Source of the DNA: Chitinilyticum aquatile DSM 21506
GTDB lineage: Bacteria; Pseudomonadota; Gammaproteobacteria; Burkholderiales; Chitinibacteraceae
Direction of reading: 5' to 3'
Assembly: GCF_000430805.1 (NCBI RefSeq)
Contig: NZ_KE387259.1
Location: 444,985 to 490,356, forward strand
DNA length: 45,372 bases
The position numbers and the translations under genes are program-made. Shown here in pieces: positions 1 through 9,787 of the stretch (position 1 is its first letter; each line of letters starts with the position of its first letter). The notes under the pieces were generated by a model that did no database searches, had not been told where the DNA came from, and was given only the letters and a program-made list of their open reading frames with translations.

Positions 1-76
1 TGGAGCGGGATAAGAGGCTCGAACTCTCGACCTATACCTTGGCAAGGTATCGCTCTACCAACTGAGCTAATCCCGC
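1..76 (-). tRNA. tRNA-Gly (GCC anticodon)
   Basis: Read on the minus strand this 76-nt stretch folds as a complete tRNA cloverleaf: acceptor arm gcggga/tcccgc, D-loop with agctcagttggtagagc, anticodon loop with cttGCCaag, T-loop with gttcgagcc, and a genomically encoded CCA end (tgg at 1-3). The GCC anticodon assigns it to glycine GGY codons. Further tRNA genes may follow in the same transcript beyond the left edge of the window, which cannot be seen. Confidence 0.96.
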
Positions 77-113
77 GCTCACTTCAAAACTGCTGAAGCA
101 TCAGAGGAGGCGC

Positions 114-142
114 ATTATGAATGGAGATCAAGGGGGCGTCAA
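114..142 (-). promoter_or_regulatory. Promoter of the tRNA-Gly gene
   Basis: On the minus strand TTGACG (137-142) and CATAAT (114-119) are separated by exactly 17 bp, close to the sigma-70 consensus. A GC-rich stretch (gcgcctcc) follows the -10 box, as expected for a stringently controlled stable-RNA promoter. The predicted start lies about 30 nt upstream of the tRNA 5' end. It is inferred from sequence only. Confidence 0.65.
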
Positions 143-220
143 CTGTTGCGCCAATAATTTTCTCACGCAGCGCCTGGGCACTCCTGAGCTGGCCAGCCGA
201 CTTCCTGTCAAATCAAATTG

Positions 221-250
221 TTAACTTTGCCTGCAGTGAGGCGTTACAAT
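221..250 (+). promoter_or_regulatory. Possible uvrA promoter
   Basis: TTAACT (221-226) and TACAAT (245-250) are separated by 18 bp and lie about 40 bp ahead of the uvrA start. The -10 box is good and the -35 box weak. I found no LexA-like CTG-N10-CAG operator here, so SOS control, common for uvrA elsewhere, is not supported by this stretch. The rest of 77-286 holds only this site and the divergent tRNA promoter. Confidence 0.35.
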
Positions 251-286
251 CACCGGTTCTTTATCTTTGTGCCGGAACCTTGCGCC

Positions 287-3142
287 ATGTACCGCCCTGC
301 CCCGCATCACGCTGCCGATATCCCGCTGATCCGCATCCGCGGTGCGCGCACGCACAATCTGAAAAACGTGAATCTGGACATTCCGCGCGGCAAACTGGTG
401 GTCATTACCGGGCTGTCCGGCTCGGGCAAGTCGTCACTCGCCTTTGATACGCTGTATGCGGAAGGCCAGCGCCGTTATGTCGAATCGCTGTCGGCCTATG
501 CCCGCCAGTTCCTGCAGCTGATGGAAAAGCCCGATGTCGATCTGATCGAAGGGCTTTCCCCGGCAATTTCCATCGAGCAGAAGGCAACCAGCCACAATCC
601 ACGCTCGACGGTCGGCACGGTGACCGAAATTCACGATTACCTGCGTTTGCTGTTTGCCCGTGTCGGCACACCGTATTGCCCCGAACACGGACAGGCCTTG
701 GCGGCGCAAACGGTCAGCCAGATGGTCGATCATGTTCTGGCGCTGCCGGAAGACACCAAGCTGATGGTGCTGGCCCCAGCCGTAATCGGGCGCAAGGGCG
801 AGAACAGCGATCTGTTTGACGATTTGCGTGCCCAGGGCTTTGTACGGGTGCGCATCAATGGTGAAGTACATGAGCTCGACGAGCTGCCGAAACTCGACAA
901 GAACAAGAAACACAATATCGATGTGGTCATCGACCGACTGAAAGTGCGGGCCGATCTGCAGCAGCGTCTGGCCGAATCATTCGAAACCGCATTGCGCCAC
1001 GCCGATGGCAGAGCCATTGCGCTTGAAATGGATTCCGGCGCGGAGCACTGGTTTTCGGCCAAGTTTGCCTGCCCGGTGTGCAGCTACAGCCTGCCGGAGC
1101 TGGAGCCGCGGCTGTTCTCGTTCAACAACCCGATGGGGGCTTGCCCGAAGTGCGATGGCCTGGGGCAGATCACCTTCTTCGACCCGAAGCGCGTTGTCGC
1201 CCACCCGGAGCTCAGCCTTGCTGCAGGGGCAATCAAGGGCTGGGACAAGCGTAACCAGTTCTATTTCCAGCTGCTGCTGAATCTCGCCGAACATTATGGC
1301 TTTGACGTGAACACCCCATGGAACGAGCTTGCTACGGACGTTCAGCATGTCGTGCTGTACGGCTCCGGCAATGAGGAAATCCGCTTCATTTACATGAACG
1401 AGCGGGGCAGCCGCTTCGAGAGGCTGCATACCTTCGAGGGCATCATCCATAATCTGGAGCGGCGCTACCGCGAGACCGATTCCGCCACGGTGCGTGAAGA
1501 ACTCGCCAAATACCAGAACAATTCCTCTTGCCCTGATTGCGCTGGCTCACGGCTGCGCCGCGAGGCTCGTCACGTGATGGTCGGGGATAAAACCCTGCAT
1601 GGTATCAACCTGCAGCCCTTGAAAGAAGCGGCTCACTTCTTTGATACCCTGCACCTTGAGGGAGCCAAAGCGCAGATTGCAGAAAAAATCATCAAGGAGA
1701 TCCGTGAGCGCCTCGGCTTTCTGGTCAATGTGGGGCTGGACTACCTGAGCCTCGAACGCAGTGCGGATACGCTCTCCGGCGGAGAAGCACAGCGCATCCG
1801 GCTCGCCAGCCAGATCGGCTCGGGCCTGACCGGCGTGATGTATGTACTGGACGAGCCATCCATCGGCCTGCACCAGCGCGACAATGATCGCCTGCTTGGC
1901 ACACTGATGCACCTGCGTGATCTGGATAACAGCGTCATCGTCGTCGAACATGACGAAGATGCGATCAGAGCCGCCGACTTTCTGATCGACATCGGCCCCG
2001 GCGCAGGAGTGCATGGCGGCGAAGTGCTCGCCGCCGGTCATCCCGACGACATCATGGCCGAGCCTCGTTCGATTACCGGTCAGTTCCTCAGCGGACAGCG
2101 ACGGATCGCCATTCCCGGGCAGCGCCGTCAGCCGCAAGTGGACAAGTGGCTCACCCTGAAAGGAGCCTCCGGCAATAATCTGAAAGACGTCGATCTGAGC
2201 ATTCCGGTCGGGCTGATGATCTGCGTGACTGGCGTTTCCGGCTCAGGCAAGTCAACCCTGATCAATGACACCCTGCACAATATTGCCGCGCGCGAACTCA
2301 ACGGGGCCTCGTGCGAGCCGGCCCCCTACCGTGAAATTCTCGGCCTGGAACACTTCGACAAGGTGATCAACGTCGACCAGTCCCCGATTGGCCGCACACC
2401 ACGCTCCAATCCGGCTACTTACACCGGGCTGTTCACCCCGATCCGCGAACTGTTTGCAGGCGTACCGGCCAGCCGCGAACGCGGCTACGGTCCCGGACGT
2501 TTCTCATTCAATGTAAAAGGTGGCCGTTGCGAAGCCTGCCAGGGCGATGGCGTCATCAAGGTGGAAATGCACTTCCTGCCCGATGTGTACGTTCCCTGCG
2601 ATGTCTGTCACGGCAAACGCTACAACCGCGAAACCCTTGAAGTGCAGTACAAGGGCAAGAGCATTACGGAAGTCCTGGAAATGACCGTGGAAGTGGCGCT
2701 GGAGTTTTTCAGTGCCGTGCCAACGGTTGCCCGCAAAATGCAGACCCTGATGGATGTTGGACTGGGCTACATCAAGCTCGGCCAAAGCGCCACCACGCTT
2801 TCCGGCGGCGAAGCACAGCGGGTGAAACTGGCTCTGGAGCTTTCCAAACGCGACACTGGTCGCACACTCTACATTCTCGATGAACCAACCACTGGCCTGC
2901 ACTTCCACGACATCGATCTGCTGCTATCCGTCGTGCAGCGCCTGACGGCGCACGGCAATACCGTGGTGGTGATCGAACACAATCTGGACGTCATCAAGAC
3001 AGCAGACTGGGTGGTCGACCTCGGCCCGGAAGGAGGCGGTGGCGGCGGGCAGATCATCGCTTGTGGCACTCCCGAACAGATCGCCCAAAACCCTTTGAGT
3101 CATACCGGGCATTATCTGGCCAAAACACTCGCCACCGGATAA
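287..3142 (+). CDS. uvrA: Excinuclease ABC subunit UvrA
   Basis: UvrA is the damage-recognition ATPase of nucleotide excision repair; the UvrA dimer scans DNA and loads UvrB in the cytoplasm. The 951-residue protein has the expected tandem ABC architecture: Walker [10 protein letters not shown] near residue 42, a CPVC...CPKC zinc module near 260-290, signature LSGGEAQR near 495, a second Walker [10 protein letters not shown] near 648, a second zinc module CEAC...CDVC near 750-780, and a second LSGGEAQR near 838, each signature followed by a LDEPS/LDEPT Walker B. The start at 287 was chosen because the family begins just before [10 protein letters not shown]; an in-frame upstream codon at 218 would add 23 atypical residues and overlap the likely promoter. 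It is a single gene with its own promoter, convergent with the fimV-like gene. Confidence 0.97.
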   Translation: MYRPAPHHAADIPLIRIRGARTHNLKNVNLDIPRGKLVVITGLSGSGKSSLAFDTLYAEGQRRYVESLSAYARQFLQLMEKPDVDLIEGLSPAISIEQKATSHNPRSTVGTVTEIHDYLRLLFARVGTPYCPEHGQALAAQTVSQMVDHVLALPEDTKLMVLAPAVIGRKGENSDLFDDLRAQGFVRVRINGEVHELDELPKLDKNKKHNIDVVIDRLKVRADLQQRLAESFETALRHADGRAIALEMDSGAEHWFSAKFACPVCSYSLPELEPRLFSFNNPMGACPKCDGLGQITFFDPKRVVAHPELSLAAGAIKGWDKRNQFYFQLLLNLAEHYGFDVNTPWNELATDVQHVVLYGSGNEEIRFIYMNERGSRFERLHTFEGIIHNLERRYRETDSATVREELAKYQNNSSCPDCAGSRLRREARHVMVGDKTLHGINLQPLKEAAHFFDTLHLEGAKAQIAEKIIKEIRERLGFLVNVGLDYLSLERSADTLSGGEAQRIRLASQIGSGLTGVMYVLDEPSIGLHQRDNDRLLGTLMHLRDLDNSVIVVEHDEDAIRAADFLIDIGPGAGVHGGEVLAAGHPDDIMAEPRSITGQFLSGQRRIAIPGQRRQPQVDKWLTLKGASGNNLKDVDLSIPVGLMICVTGVSGSGKSTLINDTLHNIAARELNGASCEPAPYREILGLEHFDKVINVDQSPIGRTPRSNPATYTGLFTPIRELFAGVPASRERGYGPGRFSFNVKGGRCEACQGDGVIKVEMHFLPDVYVPCDVCHGKRYNRETLEVQYKGKSITEVLEMTVEVALEFFSAVPTVARKMQTLMDVGLGYIKLGQSATTLSGGEAQRVKLALELSKRDTGRTLYILDEPTTGLHFHDIDLLLSVVQRLTAHGNTVVVIEHNLDVIKTADWVVDLGPEGGGGGGQIIACGTPEQIAQNPLSHTGHYLAKTLATG

Positions 3143-3202
3143 CTCCCGACGCTTTTGCCTTGGCGGTCACGGGCATTCTGCGGAAAGGGCGGCGAGTCGG
3201 AA

Positions 3203-5329
3203 TTATTCGTTCAGCTGCCCCGGAGGCAAAAGCGGAGCAAGGAGATCAACCCACTTGGCCGCCTGCAGCTTCTGCTCCATCGTCCCCTTGTAGAGCATCA
3301 GCTCAAGCCGAGACATTGCTTCATCACGCTCGCCTGCAGCAAGCAGGCGCGCAATATCCTGCATGGCCGGATCATCACTCACGAATACTGGTGGACGATT
3401 TTCAGCCTCGCCCAGAAAGTCCAGCACCGGCTCATCCTGCGCATCAGGCACCGGCGAGGCCGTCAGCTCCTGCTCGACGGCAAGATCCAGAGAGAATTCA
3501 AGCGCCATATCATCAGATACACTTGGACGAGCCGCGCCCAGGAGGATTGTCTCGGCAGGTCGGGGCAAGCCAGCCTGGTCATGCATTGCCGAAGCGAAAA
3601 GTGCATCCCCCATGTCAGCGGGTTCCTGAACCGGAGCCGTCGAATTGGCCTGAAGCATTGAGAAATGCTCCTCCTGATGCACATCCAGAGAGCGGTAAAG
3701 AGGATTGGCCGCATCAATCTGCCGACCCATTTCCTGCACCTGCTGCCACAGACTGTCGCTGGAAAACTGCAGTCTGAACGCAACCGCACGCTCCTGGAAA
3801 GCGTCCTTCATGCCCTGCTGCACATAGACTGCGAACAGCTTCATCCAGAGCGCCAGTGCTGCGGGATAGGCCTGAATTTCATGAACCAGCAGATTGATGG
3901 CCTGCTGACTCAGCCCGTGATCCAGCAGCAGCTGCGCCTCCTCCCCGACATTACCGGGTTGTACGACATCCATCTGGCTGCTATCAGCCTGCCAGTCATC
4001 TCCTGCCGGGCGATGAACCGGAACAGCAATTTCGTCAATATCAAAACCGCTGAGCGACACATAGTCCGGCATCTGGGTGTTCATGTCACCGCGTTCAATC
4101 GGCTTGGTCGGCAGGCGAGACATGGCCGAAGTCATTGTTGCCGAGCTGAAGGCATCACTATTTGCCTGCTCGCGAATCTGGCGGCGACGCCAGTAGAGAA
4201 ATGCCAGCGGAAACGACACAACAAGCAGCAGTGGAATCCAGAGCCAGTATCGCAATCCGGATGATGCCAGTTTTGGGGGCTCCGCTTGGCCTTCATCAGC
4301 CAGCGCCTGGCGCTGACGGATTTCTGCGAGCTGCTTTTGCAGCTGTGAAACCTGATATTTCAGCTGCAGGGTTTGAGCGGCCTGGTCATCCGAGTCGAGC
4401 GCCAACAGCTGCTCTCGCAACAGCAAGGCCTGTTCGGGAGAAAGTTTACCTCCCCCTTGACCAAGGACAGGAGCCGATAACTGCAAGGCGTAATTACCCG
4501 AATCAGAACGAACCGCAGAATCAGTTGGCACAGCAGACGAGCCCAGAGACAAGCTGGGACGCTCTTCAGTCTTGGGAGGCGGGGGAGCCGCCGGGCGGGG
4601 TGTCACAGATGGAGCGAAGCGCTCTGACGCAGACTGCTCGATTTGTTCCGGAATACGCACTGGGATGTCAATGCCAAGCGAGGCATTAGCAGACTGTGGC
4701 AAATCGGGATTCAGGTCATACAGACGCTGAATGAAGTCCTGCCTCGCCTTACCCGCCCCCGAAACGTAGCTTCGAGCAATCGCATTAACCGTATCCCCCT
4801 CTCTCGTCAGCCATGTACCACCACGAGCAGGAAGTGTTCGTTTGCGATCTGCGCCAGTTTTCGCTGAAGACATTTTTGGCGAAGCAAGCACACGGGAAGA
4901 AGGCAGAGCTTCCTGCACGACATAGCTGCTGTAATCACGCGGATCGAGCAGTACGCTGTACTCACGATGGAACGCATGCATCTCTGCCCCTGGGCAGCGA
5001 AGGCGTATCGCCAGCTTCAGCAGTGGATCTTGGATGGATTCTTCACTGCGAATCTGCAGGATTGCCAGATCATCCGAGACTGGCAATAAACGCAAGCTGG
5101 CCGCTCCGAGGATGGTCGTCGCATCGTCGGCAGCCCCCACAGGGCGAACCAGTCGAAAGCAATTACCACTGATCTCTTCGCCCGGCACAAGCACGACCGG
5201 AACCTGGGCAGAAAAACGGTCACCAAGTGCCGAAAGAACCCTGATGTCTCCCAGCGTGGCCGCCTGCAGACCCTGCACAAGCCATAATGCGGCAAACGAT
5301 AAAACGGCAGTATTACGCCAGCGAGCCAA
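3203..5329 (-). CDS. FimV/TspA-like pilus and polarity protein with LysM motif
   Basis: The 708-residue protein has the hallmarks of the FimV family, inner-membrane proteins that bind peptidoglycan and organise type IV pilus machinery and cell poles. It shows a signal peptide (about 1-23), the FimV N-domain starting ATLGDIRVLSALGDRF, a LysM-like region (about 171-228, with EGDTVNAIARSY), a Pro-rich stretch (240-260), a coiled coil (about 296-345), one membrane helix (361-380) followed by RRR, and an acidic cytoplasmic region with short helical repeats (DEAMSRLELMLYKG near the end). It is the last gene after pilT and pilU, 56 bp behind pilU, so co-expression with the retraction motors is likely. 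It is shorter than Pseudomonas FimV (about 900 residues), and I could not confirm the classical C-terminal FimV motif, so it may be a diverged paralog. It converges on uvrA with a 60-bp gap. Confidence 0.75.
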   Translation of the reverse strand: MARWRNTAVLSFAALWLVQGLQAATLGDIRVLSALGDRFSAQVPVVLVPGEEISGNCFRLVRPVGAADDATTILGAASLRLLPVSDDLAILQIRSEESIQDPLLKLAIRLRCPGAEMHAFHREYSVLLDPRDYSSYVVQEALPSSRVLASPKMSSAKTGADRKRTLPARGGTWLTREGDTVNAIARSYVSGAGKARQDFIQRLYDLNPDLPQSANASLGIDIPVRIPEQIEQSASERFAPSVTPRPAAPPPPKTEERPSLSLGSSAVPTDSAVRSDSGNYALQLSAPVLGQGGGKLSPEQALLLREQLLALDSDDQAAQTLQLKYQVSQLQKQLAEIRQRQALADEGQAEPPKLASSGLRYWLWIPLLLVVSFPLAFLYWRRRQIREQANSDAFSSATMTSAMSRLPTKPIERGDMNTQMPDYVSLSGFDIDEIAVPVHRPAGDDWQADSSQMDVVQPGNVGEEAQLLLDHGLSQQAINLLVHEIQAYPAALALWMKLFAVYVQQGMKDAFQERAVAFRLQFSSDSLWQQVQEMGRQIDAANPLYRSLDVHQEEHFSMLQANSTAPVQEPADMGDALFASAMHDQAGLPRPAETILLGAARPSVSDDMALEFSLDLAVEQELTASPVPDAQDEPVLDFLGEAENRPPVFVSDDPAMQDIARLLAAGERDEAMSRLELMLYKGTMEQKLQAAKWVDLLAPLLPPGQLNE

Positions 5330-5385
5330 ATTGAAATCTTCTGTGTTGTTTGAGAATGGGTGCGCGCCGGAATCGGATGTATAGA

Positions 5386-6525
5386 TCAGACAATATCCAA
5401 GTGCTCAAGGCCGGAACCAAGAACATCCCTATTCTTGGCATCGCTGCCCTGCAGCTTGATCTGCAGGCGCAGATCATTGACCGAATCTGCGTTACGCAGC
5501 GCATCTTCATAGCTGATTTTGCCAATTTCATGCAGGTCGAACAAGGACTGATCAAATGTCTGCATCCCCAATTCACGGGAGCGCTTCATGACTTCCTTGA
5601 TTTCATGCACCTTGCCATCAAAAATGAGCTCGGAAATCAGCGGGGAATTCAGCATCACCTCGACCGCCGCCACACGCCCCTTGCCGGAACGGTGTGGAAC
5701 AAGACGCTGCGAAACGAATGCGCGCAGATTCAGCGACAAATCCATCAGCAACTGCGAACGACGTTCTTCCGGGAAGAAGTTGATGATCCGGTCCAGCGCC
5801 TGATTGGACGAGTTGGCATGCAGGGTCGCCATGCAGAGGTGGCCGGTTTCCGCAAAAGCGATTGCGTAATCCATGGTCTCGCGATCACGGATTTCGCCGA
5901 TCAGAATCACGTCCGGCGCCTGACGCAAGGTGTTTTTCAGCGCATTCATCCAGCTATCGGTATCAACCCCAACTTCACGCTGCGTGATGATTGATTTCTT
6001 GTGTTCATGCACATACTCGATCGGATCTTCAATCGTAATGATGTGATCGTAGGCATTATCGTTGCGATGACCAATCATTGCCGCAAGCGACGTCGACTTA
6101 CCCGAGCCGGTACCGCCAACAAAGATCACCAGTCCGCGCTTGGTCATGGCGATATCTTCAAGAACGGGCGGCAAACCCAGTTCCTCCAGCTTCGGGATCT
6201 CGGAATTGATCGTCCGCAGCACCATGCCAACTCGCCCCTGCTGCATGAACGTATTGACCCGGAATCGTCCCAGCGTGCCCGGACTGATGGCGAAATTGCA
6301 CTCTTTGGTCGCCTCAAAATCTTCAGCCTGACGGTCATTCATGATCGAGCGTGCCAACTCCTTGGCATGCTGTGCGGTCAATACTTGATTGGAGACAGGG
6401 GTCACCTTGCCATCAATCTTCATGGCTGGCGGAAAATCGGCAGTAATGAACAAATCCGATGCGTTTTTGCTGCGCATATGCCGCAGCAGATCATGCATGA
6501 ATTTCGCCGCCTGTTCTTTTTCCAT
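5386..6525 (-). CDS. pilU: PilT-like retraction ATPase PilU
   Basis: PilU is a hexameric cytoplasmic ATPase that assists PilT in retracting type IV pili for twitching and DNA uptake. The 379-residue protein carries the N-terminal PAS-like region with NASDLFITADFPP, Walker A GGTGSGKS at 137-144, an Asp box (ITIEDPIEYVH), Walker B (DVILIGEIRD) and a His box (GHLCMATLH). The C-terminal tail after FDQSLFDL is longer than in PilT, as is usual for PilU. It starts 8 bp after pilT, a translationally close pair. The distinction from PilT rests on the GGTGSGKS Walker A, the tail and the order pilT-pilU. Confidence 0.94.
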   Translation of the reverse strand: MEKEQAAKFMHDLLRHMRSKNASDLFITADFPPAMKIDGKVTPVSNQVLTAQHAKELARSIMNDRQAEDFEATKECNFAISPGTLGRFRVNTFMQQGRVGMVLRTINSEIPKLEELGLPPVLEDIAMTKRGLVIFVGGTGSGKSTSLAAMIGHRNDNAYDHIITIEDPIEYVHEHKKSIITQREVGVDTDSWMNALKNTLRQAPDVILIGEIRDRETMDYAIAFAETGHLCMATLHANSSNQALDRIINFFPEERRSQLLMDLSLNLRAFVSQRLVPHRSGKGRVAAVEVMLNSPLISELIFDGKVHEIKEVMKRSRELGMQTFDQSLFDLHEIGKISYEDALRNADSVNDLRLQIKLQGSDAKNRDVLGSGLEHLDIV

Positions 6526-6533
6526 GATGGATT

Positions 6534-7577
6534 TTATCCCTTGAAGTTATCAGGATTGGTAGCCTTGCCACGAGCTTCGGCAATCGACACGATATTACGT
6601 TGCACCAACCCCTGCAGACACTGATCCAGGGTCTGCATGCCGTATTGCTGACCGGTCTGGATAGAGGAGTACATCTGGGCGACCTTGTTTTCGCGGATAA
6701 GGTTACGGATTGCGGGAATCCCGATCATGATTTCATGCGCGGCAACCCGGCCGGAACCATCCTTAGTCTTGAGCAGAGTCTGAGAAATAACGGCGCGCAG
6801 TGATTCGGACAGCATCGCGCGAACCATTTCCTTTTCCGCTGCGGGAAACACATCGACAATCCGGTCGATGGTTTTCGCGGCAGAAGATGTATGCAAGGTG
6901 CCGAATACAAGGTGGCCGGTTTCCGCTGCGGTCAGCGCCAGCCGGATAGTTTCCAGGTCACGCATTTCACCGACCAGCACCACATCCGGATCTTCCCGCA
7001 ATGCGGATCGCAGCGCATTGGCAAACGAAAGCGTGTGCGGGCCAACTTCACGCTGGTTAATCAGGCATTTCTTCGACTGATGCACAAATTCGATCGGGTC
7101 TTCAACGGTCAGGATATGACCATATTCGTTCTCGTTCACGAAATTGACCATCGCCGCCAGCGTGGTCGACTTGCCCGAACCGGTTGGCCCCGTGACCAGC
7201 ACCAGTCCGCGCGGATTCATCGCAATATCCTGGAACACCCGTGGGGCATTCAGCTCTTCCAGCGTCAGCACCTTGGATGGAATGGTCCGGAAAACGGCAC
7301 CGGCACCGCGATTCTGCACAAAGGCATTGACCCGGAAGCGCGCCAGATTGGGAATCTCAAAGGAGAAATCACATTCCAGAGTGTCTTCGTAAGTCTTGCG
7401 CTGCCCATCGTTCATGATGTCATACACCATGTCGTGGACTTCCTTGTGCTCCATGGGCGGCAAATTGATGCGGCGCACGTCGCCATGAACACGGATCATC
7501 GGCGGCAAACCGGATGACAGGTGCAAGTCGGATGCCTTGTTCTTGACGGAAAACGCTAAGAGTTCGGAAATATCCAT
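6534..7577 (-). CDS. pilT: Type IV pilus retraction ATPase PilT
   Basis: PilT is the main motor that depolymerises type IV pili at the inner membrane. The 347-residue length is normal. Seen motifs: KASDLHLSSG at the N-terminus, Walker A GPTGSGKS at 130-137, Asp box ILTVEDPIEFVH, Walker B DVVLVGEMRD (198-207), His box GHLVFGTLHTSSA, and the retraction-specific AIRNLIRE motif at 289-296. It leads the minus-strand run pilT-pilU-fimV-like. Its start is 82 bp from the divergent yggS, an arrangement common in gamma- and betaproteobacteria. The divergent gap holds two small inverted repeats (gcgcc/ggcgc and gaccg/cggtc) but no convincing promoter that I could fix. Confidence 0.97.
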   Translation of the reverse strand: MDISELLAFSVKNKASDLHLSSGLPPMIRVHGDVRRINLPPMEHKEVHDMVYDIMNDGQRKTYEDTLECDFSFEIPNLARFRVNAFVQNRGAGAVFRTIPSKVLTLEELNAPRVFQDIAMNPRGLVLVTGPTGSGKSTTLAAMVNFVNENEYGHILTVEDPIEFVHQSKKCLINQREVGPHTLSFANALRSALREDPDVVLVGEMRDLETIRLALTAAETGHLVFGTLHTSSAAKTIDRIVDVFPAAEKEMVRAMLSESLRAVISQTLLKTKDGSGRVAAHEIMIGIPAIRNLIRENKVAQMYSSIQTGQQYGMQTLDQCLQGLVQRNIVSIAEARGKATNPDNFKG

Positions 7578-7659
7578 TTATAATCTCTTTCTCATGGCGC
7601 CCCATCAAGGCGCAAAACTGACCGGCAATGCGGTCAAGCAGGAAGCAGTCTGACCCATT

Positions 7660-8364
7660 ATGACAACGATTTTTACGGCATGGCAAGGCGTGCAAAGGCG
7701 CATCGCATCAGCTGCAACGACCAGCGGGCGTACTGCGAATGAAATTACACTGCTGGCCGTCAGCAAAACCTTTCCTGCCGAGGCAGTCAGGGAACTCTAT
7801 CTTTGCGGTCAGCGCGAATTTGGCGAAAATTACGTCTCCGAGCTGCAAGCCAAAGCACACGCCTTGCAGGATTGCCCTGATTTGGTATGGCATTTCATCG
7901 GCCCTTTGCAAAGCAATAAAACACGAATTGTCGCGGCAACGGCAGCCTGGGTGCATTCCATTGACCGGCTAAAGATTGCCGAACGCCTCTCGGAGCAACG
8001 TCCAGCGCACCTGCCTCCGCTACAGGCCTGCATTCAGGTAAATGTTTCGGGCGAAAGCAGCAAGTCCGGGGTCGAACCCGGCGCAACCATCGAACTGGCA
8101 AAGGCGATTTGCCACTTGCCGAATCTCGCATTACGCGGAATGATGTGCATCCCCGACCCTGCGGCTAATACGCAACAACTGGCGGCCCAGTTCCGCATGC
8201 TGCGCAATTTGCAGCAGCAGTTGCGCGCGGAAGGACTGCCGCTCGACACGCTGTCGATGGGCATGTCCTCCGATCTTGAGCTTGCCATCGCCGAGGGCTC
8301 GACGCTTGTGCGAGTCGGGACGGCCATTTTCGGGGCTCGCAATACCAAGGGACAAGAACAATGA
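7660..8364 (+). CDS. yggS: PLP-binding homeostasis protein YggS/PLPBP
   Basis: This is the YggS/PROSC family, a fold-type III TIM-barrel protein that binds pyridoxal 5'-phosphate without known catalysis and balances PLP and amino-acid pools in the cytoplasm. The 234-residue protein shows LLAVSKTFP, whose lysine is the PLP ligand, the family hallmark FGENYVSEL, WHFIGPLQSNK, and the C-terminal SMGMSSDLELAIAEGSTLVRVGTAIFG split across conserved stretches. Its stop overlaps the proC start (ATGA), pointing to coupled translation in yggS-proC-yggT-yggU. Confidence 0.96.
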   Translation: MTTIFTAWQGVQRRIASAATTSGRTANEITLLAVSKTFPAEAVRELYLCGQREFGENYVSELQAKAHALQDCPDLVWHFIGPLQSNKTRIVAATAAWVHSIDRLKIAERLSEQRPAHLPPLQACIQVNVSGESSKSGVEPGATIELAKAICHLPNLALRGMMCIPDPAANTQQLAAQFRMLRNLQQQLRAEGLPLDTLSMGMSSDLELAIAEGSTLVRVGTAIFGARNTKGQEQ

Positions 8365-9179
8365 AACTGACATTCATCGGTGGCGGCAATATGGCCATCG
8401 CCATTCTGGGCGGACTGCTGCAGCGCGGCTATCAGGGGCAGGACATTCTGGTGGTCGAGCCGGATGCGGAAAAACGGGCAGATCTGCAGGCACAATGGGG
8501 AGTTCATGTTGCCGAACCGGGCACTCCGCTGCCAGCCAGCGAGCTGATTGTCCTTGCGGTCAAGCCGCAACAGTTGCGGCAAGTTGCCGAAGCTCTGGCG
8601 CCGCAACTGGGCAAAGCGCTGGTCATTTCGATTGCAGCCGGCATCAAGCTGGAAACGCTTAGCCGCTGGCTGGGCAATTACGCCCGCGTCATCCGTGTGA
8701 TGCCCAATACGCCAGCCCTCGTTCAGGCCGGCATTTCCGGTGCGCTGGCCAGCCCCGGAGCGAGCGCCGCTGATCGCGAGCTGGCTGCGGAAATCCTGCA
8801 CTCGGTTGGCGATCTGGTCTGGGTGGAGAAGGAAAGCGAGCTGGATGGCATTACCGCCATTTCCGGCAGCGGCCCGGCCTACGTGTTCTATTTCATGGAA
8901 GCCCTGCAGGCTGCCGCCCGTGCGCAGGGATTCAACCCGGAAGTCGCCCGCAAACTGGCCTACCAGACCTTTGCCGGCGCGATAAAGCTGGCACTGGGCA
9001 GCGAGGATGATGCCGAAACCTTGCGCCAGAAAGTGACGTCCAAGGGGGGCACCACGGAACGCGCCATCAACGCACTGGAGACCAGCCAGGTTCGCGCCAC
9101 CATCATCGCCGCCGCTTCTGCCGCCGCCGCACGCTCGCGCGAGCTGGGCGAGGAGCTGGGCCGCGATCCGCAGGAGTGA
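8361..9179 (+). CDS. proC: Pyrroline-5-carboxylate reductase ProC
   Basis: ProC carries out the last step of proline synthesis, NAD(P)H-dependent reduction of 1-pyrroline-5-carboxylate. The 272-residue length is typical. Evidence is the N-terminal Rossmann motif FIGGGNMAIAI, the VMPNTPALV segment, the substrate-binding ISGSGPAYVFYFMEAL and the C-terminal TSKGGTTERAI. The start overlaps the yggS stop by 4 nt. Proline synthesis and the PLP protein are paired this way in many proteobacteria. Confidence 0.97.
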   Translation: MKLTFIGGGNMAIAILGGLLQRGYQGQDILVVEPDAEKRADLQAQWGVHVAEPGTPLPASELIVLAVKPQQLRQVAEALAPQLGKALVISIAAGIKLETLSRWLGNYARVIRVMPNTPALVQAGISGALASPGASAADRELAAEILHSVGDLVWVEKESELDGITAISGSGPAYVFYFMEALQAAARAQGFNPEVARKLAYQTFAGAIKLALGSEDDAETLRQKVTSKGGTTERAINALETSQVRATIIAAASAAAARSRELGEELGRDPQE

Positions 9180-9181
9180 CC

Positions 9182-9778
9182 ATGCCTTTGCCCGAATTTC
9201 TGCGCAACACGCTGTCCTTTCTGACCCACACGCTGGGTGATTTCCTGATCCTGCTGCTACTGAGCCGCTTCTATCTGCAGGCGGCACGGATTCCATTTCG
9301 CCAACCCATCGGCCAGTTTGTGCTTGCACTAACCAACTGGCTGGTACTACCAGTCCGCCGCTTCATAAAACCCATCGGGGTATACGACAGCAGCTCAATG
9401 ATTCTGGCGCTTGCGATCGCATACCTCATGCACTTCGTATTACTCTGGATATCTCCATGGCCTTACGTCTTTGCCGACGTGTTCTCGCAGCTGGCCATAC
9501 TGGGCGCCGCCCTACTGGAACTCTTCAAGATGTCGCTCTATCTGCTGTTTGCCGCAGCAGCAGGCCAGGCCATCCTGTCTTGGGTGACACCTTACCATCC
9601 GATGATGCCGGTCTTCAATGGTCTCACCGCGCCCTTCCTGCGCCCATTGCGCCGCATCATCCCCCCCATCAGTGGTGTAGACATCACGCCGCTGATCCTC
9701 ATCCTGCTCATCCAGCTGCTGCTCAACGTTTTTATCGGCGATTTCGAGAAGCTGCTGCTCATGCAGGTCCGGCTGTGA
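9182..9778 (+). CDS. yggT: YggT family integral membrane protein
   Basis: The 198-residue protein has two copies of the YGGT domain, each with two membrane helices: about residues 14-32 and 77-100 in the first half and about 107-125 and 160-180 in the second, with the repeated motif FLRPLRRIIPP / LVLPVRRFIKP. The family is implicated in osmotic tolerance and in placement of envelope proteins, but its biochemical role is unsettled. I chose ATG 9182, which has a clean AGGAG five bases upstream; a GTG at 9176 would overlap the proC stop but buries the ribosome site. It is the third gene of the yggS cluster. Confidence 0.9.
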   Translation: MPLPEFLRNTLSFLTHTLGDFLILLLLSRFYLQAARIPFRQPIGQFVLALTNWLVLPVRRFIKPIGVYDSSSMILALAIAYLMHFVLLWISPWPYVFADVFSQLAILGAALLELFKMSLYLLFAAAAGQAILSWVTPYHPMMPVFNGLTAPFLRPLRRIIPPISGVDITPLILILLIQLLLNVFIGDFEKLLLMQVRL

Positions 9779-9787
9779 CGGACTGAC

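Noticed and set aside
181-286. A possible LexA box before uvrA
   Set aside because: CTGT occurs in the stretch, but no partner ACAG lies at the right distance, so SOS control is not claimed.
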